64,000 nt of DNA, taken from contig JACGCM010002611.1 in assembly GCA_014058105.1 (NCBI GenBank), forward strand, positions 186,001 through 250,000, given 5' to 3'. The stretch's first letter is position 1; each line of letters begins with the position of its first letter. The DNA comes from Kingdonia uniflora. Taxonomy: Eukaryota > Streptophyta > Magnoliopsida > Ranunculales > Circaeasteraceae. Positions 60,387 to 64,000 of the stretch are shown one piece after another. Below the pieces are notes generated by a model. That model was not told where the DNA came from. It made no database searches and saw nothing but the letters and a program-made list of their open reading frames with translations. Position numbers and translations under genes: made by a program.

Positions 60387-60864
60387 GAGCATCCACAGCA
60401 GTTGGGTGGATGAATTTGCCCAAAAGCAGGGTGAATCCAATTCACCCCAAATCCACCCACTGTAGTTGTGTAAAAAAACCAATGTGAATTTGCCAAACGC
60501 AGTTCTGAACTGTGCGGCAAGTTCATGCCAATAGAAAAATGACACGTGTTTTAATCTTGAACGTTGTGTCTACGTGCAGTTCTGAAGTGCGTGCAATGGG
60601 AGTCACTGGATTGTTGACACCTGTTTACACACAGTTTTGAAGTGAGTGCAATGGGAGTCACTAGATTGTTTGCACGTATTCTAATCTTACTGGCTCATTG
60701 ACTACGCGCCCTTCTAAACCGTGCCGCATGAATTCACCAAAAATCCACCTAGAGGGTAGATTTTTTTTGCCACGTCACCGATTCACCTAGCTGCTGGGAA
60801 CCATTTAGGGTGGTTTAAAATTCACCCTGCCACGTCAGGGTGTACCTAGCTGCTGTGGATGCTC
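60387..60864. mobile_element. MITE A3 (GAGCATCCACAGCAG ends, TTA duplication), 478 bp
   Basis: TTA on both flanks and near-perfect inverted ends (GAGCATCCACAGCAGTTGGG / inverse of GAGCATCCACAGCAGCTAGG). Internal motif cgcagttctgaactgtgcgg and variants occur four times. Same family as 28239 and 36738. Confidence 0.9.
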
Positions 60865-62037
60865 TTATGGTTTTAGACTTTTAGCCTTTTAGGTGATATA
60901 TTGCGATATGTGCGTCTTTGTTCGAAGATCTTGTAAAATTGGTATATGTCACGAATTTGTTGCATTTGGTACGTGATAGAACACATGGATAATAATACAT
61001 CAATAGAGGTGAAACAAGTTACGTCGGCGAAACAGGAGATCAATGTTTTCGTGTACAATATCTCTGGTTAAAATCTTTCATGCTCGCCTGAAAAAAAAAA
61101 AAAAAACATAATAAAGATTCAAAAGTTCCGCGCGGTGATTAAACGAGTTTAAGACATCATTTGACGAGGAACAAGAACTGAAATCCAGTTTTAATTTTCC
61201 GGGAAAGTTGAGTAGCCCATATCCAAAATTGCCTTTCTATTGGGCACATATAACTCTCGGGTCGGGTGAGACCTGGATCCGATGTTACTCGCTATAACCA
61301 AAATTGCCTTTCTATTTAAGTAATCAGTTCTGTTCAGTTTTACGGTCGTTTTCGGAGAATACGTTTAAGAAGAGTCTCAGTTCAAGGCTTACCCAACGGT
61401 AGCAGTTCTCTGCCACTAATCACTTTAGGATGTTGAGGCGATTCATTGCCTTCTGGTTGGGTATAGGGGAAAAGAAACTCTGGTTATCACGACTTTTAGG
61501 CTGTTATAAAGATTGCTTTTATTGAATTAATCACATCCCTTGAAGAATTTTGGAATATCCTAATTGACTCAAGAGACTTTCTGGTCGTTTTTAGAGAGAC
61601 ATTCTGATGGTTATCCGCTGGAAATACAATCTGAAACTTCTAGAGTGACTTTTTTTCCCTCGAGGAGGTTATGTGCGTACTTACTGTTCTTTTAGTTATC
61701 CAACAGGTTATTTCTTTCCAGTTGGAGAAATCCGTAACATGCAACGGGTTAGGCAAAAACCTCGACCTCTATATAAATGAAAATAAATTTCAACCTAGGG
61801 TATCTACAGCCTTTAGCATCTTCTTCAATGATTTTTTGGAGTGACTCAGGGTAAAATGGTGTAAATATGCACTATATGAATTACAGGATGGTGCGAAGCT
61901 AAGAAGTCAGCTGCATTATTCCCTTGTCTTCATGAATGAGAATATATACTTTTCCATGGTGGAGATTTCTTGTAATTAAGGATACGAATAGCATGTAGGG
62001 AATCTGAAATGACCCAAGTCTGTTCAGCAGGTACTCC
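60865..62037. other. Intergenic DNA without a recognised gene
   Basis: Contains a duplicated ccaaaattgcctttctat block (near 61220 and 61290) and a lone ccgcgcggtgat motif near 61130 that resembles the subterminal motif of the PMD element. No coding block seen. Confidence 0.45.
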
Positions 62038-62197
62038 TGATAACAGTCTCAACTAACTTCTGTAACTAACTTTAGTCTGTTACAACACTAAACAGTTATA
62101 ACTGTAACCTCTGTATATATATACATAACTCCTCTGTTTTGAGCTCTAATGAATTCAATTGTGTTTTTTTTTCTCTCTCTCTCTCTAAACTCTATCA
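62038..62197 (+). repeat. Probable short 5' LTR of the second Copia
   Basis: The end at 62197 is fixed by the primer site. Starting at TGATA (62038) gives perfect inverted ends TGATA/TATCA and a 160-base LTR with a TATA-like tgtatatatatac near 62110. The start is inferred because the 3' LTR is outside the window; TGTTCAG at 62021 is an alternative. Confidence 0.5.
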
Positions 62198-62313
62198 TGG
62201 TATCAGAGCGATCAACCATGTGGTGAAATGATCCAAGAAACCCCAACTTTTTGCTCGATTCGAGATCAATTTTCACCAATCTTCAAACAATCATCATCAT
62301 CTAGGCCTCAACA

Positions 62314-64000
62314 ATGGCGATTCTATCTTCACCAACAGTTCCTGATACATCAATCAGTGCTCAAGCTTCTTCAAACTCTCCAACAATGGCAATTCAAAAC
62401 ATCGCAAATCTTGTTCCCATCAAACTCTCCAAAGACAATTACATACTTTGGAAGTCTCTTTGGTTGCCAATTTTGCGAAGTTTCAATCTGCAAGGCTTAA
62501 TTGATGGTTCCAACGTATCCCCCCCCCCCCTGAATTCCTCAATACAATTGATGAATCAGGTCAACATACACTCAAGACAAACCCTAATTTCTCATATTGG
62601 GTGAAACAAGATCAAACTCTCTTGATCTGGTTAAATGCAACTCTCTCTGAATGAGTTCTTCCCTATGTTGTTGGTTTACCTACTTCAGAACTTCTCTGGC
62701 GCACATTAGAGAGAAGATTTTCAACAATTTTGAGGTCTTATGTGATGCAACTCAAATCAAGATTGCTTTCTTTAAAGAAGAACAATGATTCAATCACAGA
62801 CTGTCTCCACAACATCAAGCTAATCGTCGACAGTTTAGCAGCATCAGGATCACTCATTGACGATGAAGATGTAGTCTTTCACATCTTAAATGGTTTACCA
62901 TCGGAATTTGATGCATTTGCAACCTTCATAATGGTCAGATCAACTTTAATCACAACTGATGACCTCCATGGGCTTCTTCTGAGTGAAGAGCTATCCATTG
63001 ATACACAAAGCAAGTTTAGTATTCAATCAGAATCCACAACTCAAGCTTTTACTGCTAGTAGAACCCCATGTGTTCAACAAAATGCTCCACTCATAAATTC
63101 TAGCAATTGTAAAGGTAGAGGTGGTAGATATGGGAGATCTCCTGCAAGAAACAATGTATTCAATGGCTACAATCAAAATTATCAGTCAAGCAATCTTGGA
63201 AACAATGGATACAATAAGCCTCATTCCTCTTTCTATAGTGATTCTTCAAGGAATTTCAACACCAACAAATACCAACATTATAACTACAACAGTGAATCTA
63301 GCAACTGCTATCTACAAAGAACTACATGTCAAATCTGTCACAAACTAGGACACACTGCTCTAGACACTCACAACAGAATGAATTATGTTTTCCAAGGCAA
63401 GATACCTTCGTCAAGACTCACTGCTATGATAACCAACAACGGCTCTTTCAACACATCACCATCTACATCAAATTGGTATGCTGATACAGGTGCATCCAAT
63501 CACATTACTTCTGATCTCTCAAACCTTTCTGAACACTCAGTCTATGATGGAACAGACTCACTCTTAATTGGAAATGGGAAAGGTTTGAAAATCTCTCACT
63601 CTGGATCCTCTATTTTTACTACTCCAAAGTCCAAATTTCACCTTAAAAATATCCTACATGTTTTTAATATTGCACAAAATTTGCTTTCTGTCCACAAATT
63701 TGTTAATGATAATGATTGTTCATTAACCTTTACCTACAATTCTTTCTTTATAAAGGACAATCTCTCAGGGAAGACTCTTTTCCAAGGACATCATGAAAAT
63801 GGCCTATATCCAATTCTTCTACAATCTCACTCAAGTTCAATAAGGTCTCAAAGCTCTCTAACTGCCTTCATTGGAGTAAGATCTTCTTCAACTATTTGGC
63901 ACCAAAGACTAGGTCACCCTTCTATCTCTATTTTACAGCTTATCATAGATAAGAATCAATTGCCTATGTCAAATTCAATAAAGATGTTGTCCTTTTGCAA
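62314..64000 (+). pseudogene. Copia gag-protease-pre-integrase region, damaged, 3' end outside window
   Basis: Gag starts near 62314 and contains NLVPIKLSKDNYILWKSLWL, the usual plant Copia gag opening. A run of ten C at 62520 shifts the frame; after it the protein continues with VKQDQTLLIWLNATLSE, an in-frame TGA near 62653, and VFHILNGLPSEFDAFATFI. The zinc knuckle CQICHKLGHTALDTHNR has lost its last Cys. Protease: WYADTGASNHIT (63475-63510). Pre-integrase: IWHQRLGHPS near 63895. Integrase and reverse transcriptase would lie beyond 64000. Frameshift, stop and lost Cys indicate an inactive copy. Confidence 0.88.

Larger units (their letters stand above)
62038..64000 (+). mobile_element. Second Ty1/copia retrotransposon, 5' half, running off the window
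   Basis: A short putative LTR is followed by a Met-tRNA primer site (tggtatcagagcg at 62198), gag, protease and pre-integrase sequence to the end of the window. It differs from the Copia at 28927 in LTR length and gag type. Confidence 0.85.

Overview
The window is nuclear DNA of a flowering plant, very probably a eudicot; genus and species cannot be read from it. The evidence is AT-rich sequence, long introns with GT/GC-AG borders, plant-specific gene families (CYP71-type P450, NLR, FAR1/MULE, plant mobile domain, amino acid permease, GDSL lipase) and a dense layering of plant transposons. No protein-coding gene in the window looks intact. It is a gene graveyard built from decaying host genes, captured gene pieces and several generations of mobile elements.

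Layout. 1-5.2 kb: 3' part of a Tat-like Ty3/gypsy element with an antisense ORF, polypurine tract and LTR. 5.2-8 kb: low-complexity and unassigned DNA. 8-10.5 kb: broken FAR1/MULE transposase gene, surrounded and interrupted by a dispersed repeat with a TTGTCGA..TCGACAA core. 11-13 kb: unrecognised broken ORFs and small tandem duplications. 13-16.7 kb: the first two exons of a CYP37-like plastid cyclophilin gene (minus) facing a TRS130-like gene (plus), with a 1.4 kb element between them and a second copy of TRS130 exon 1 in the CYP37 intron. 16.6-32.8 kb: a TRS130/CLUB (TRAPPII subunit) pseudogene with 18 recognisable exons, two in-frame stops, a frameshift and missing exons. Its last intron holds a MITE, a truncated Copia element, and a hAT element (8-bp target duplication) next to the Copia remnant. 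33.8-35.3 kb: NLR remnants. 36.7-42.8 kb: MITE, LTR fragments and a 2.2 kb solo LTR with a 5-bp duplication. 43-48.7 kb: a frameshifted CYP71-type P450 whose single intron carries a 461-bp MITE and a 3.2 kb element encoding a plant mobile domain protein. 49.1-54.1 kb: a degenerate Helitron Rep/helicase gene followed, in the same orientation, by pieces of an amino acid permease and a GDSL lipase gene. 54.8-59.4 kb: a 37-bp minisatellite, then a palindrome of about 2.8 kb made of two head-to-head LTR-retrotransposon 3' ends, then a third 3' end of the same family. 60.4 kb: another MITE. 62-64 kb: 5' half of a second Copia element, running off the window.

The most interesting patterns are: a set of elements that share GAGCAtC-type ends, TWA target duplications and internal GC-rich palindromes, one of which encodes a plant mobile domain protein; the retroelement palindrome with its tandem arrays; a possible CYP37/TRS130 bidirectional gene pair broken by duplication; and the candidate Helitron gene capture. 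All family names come from reading translated sequence by eye; no database search was possible.
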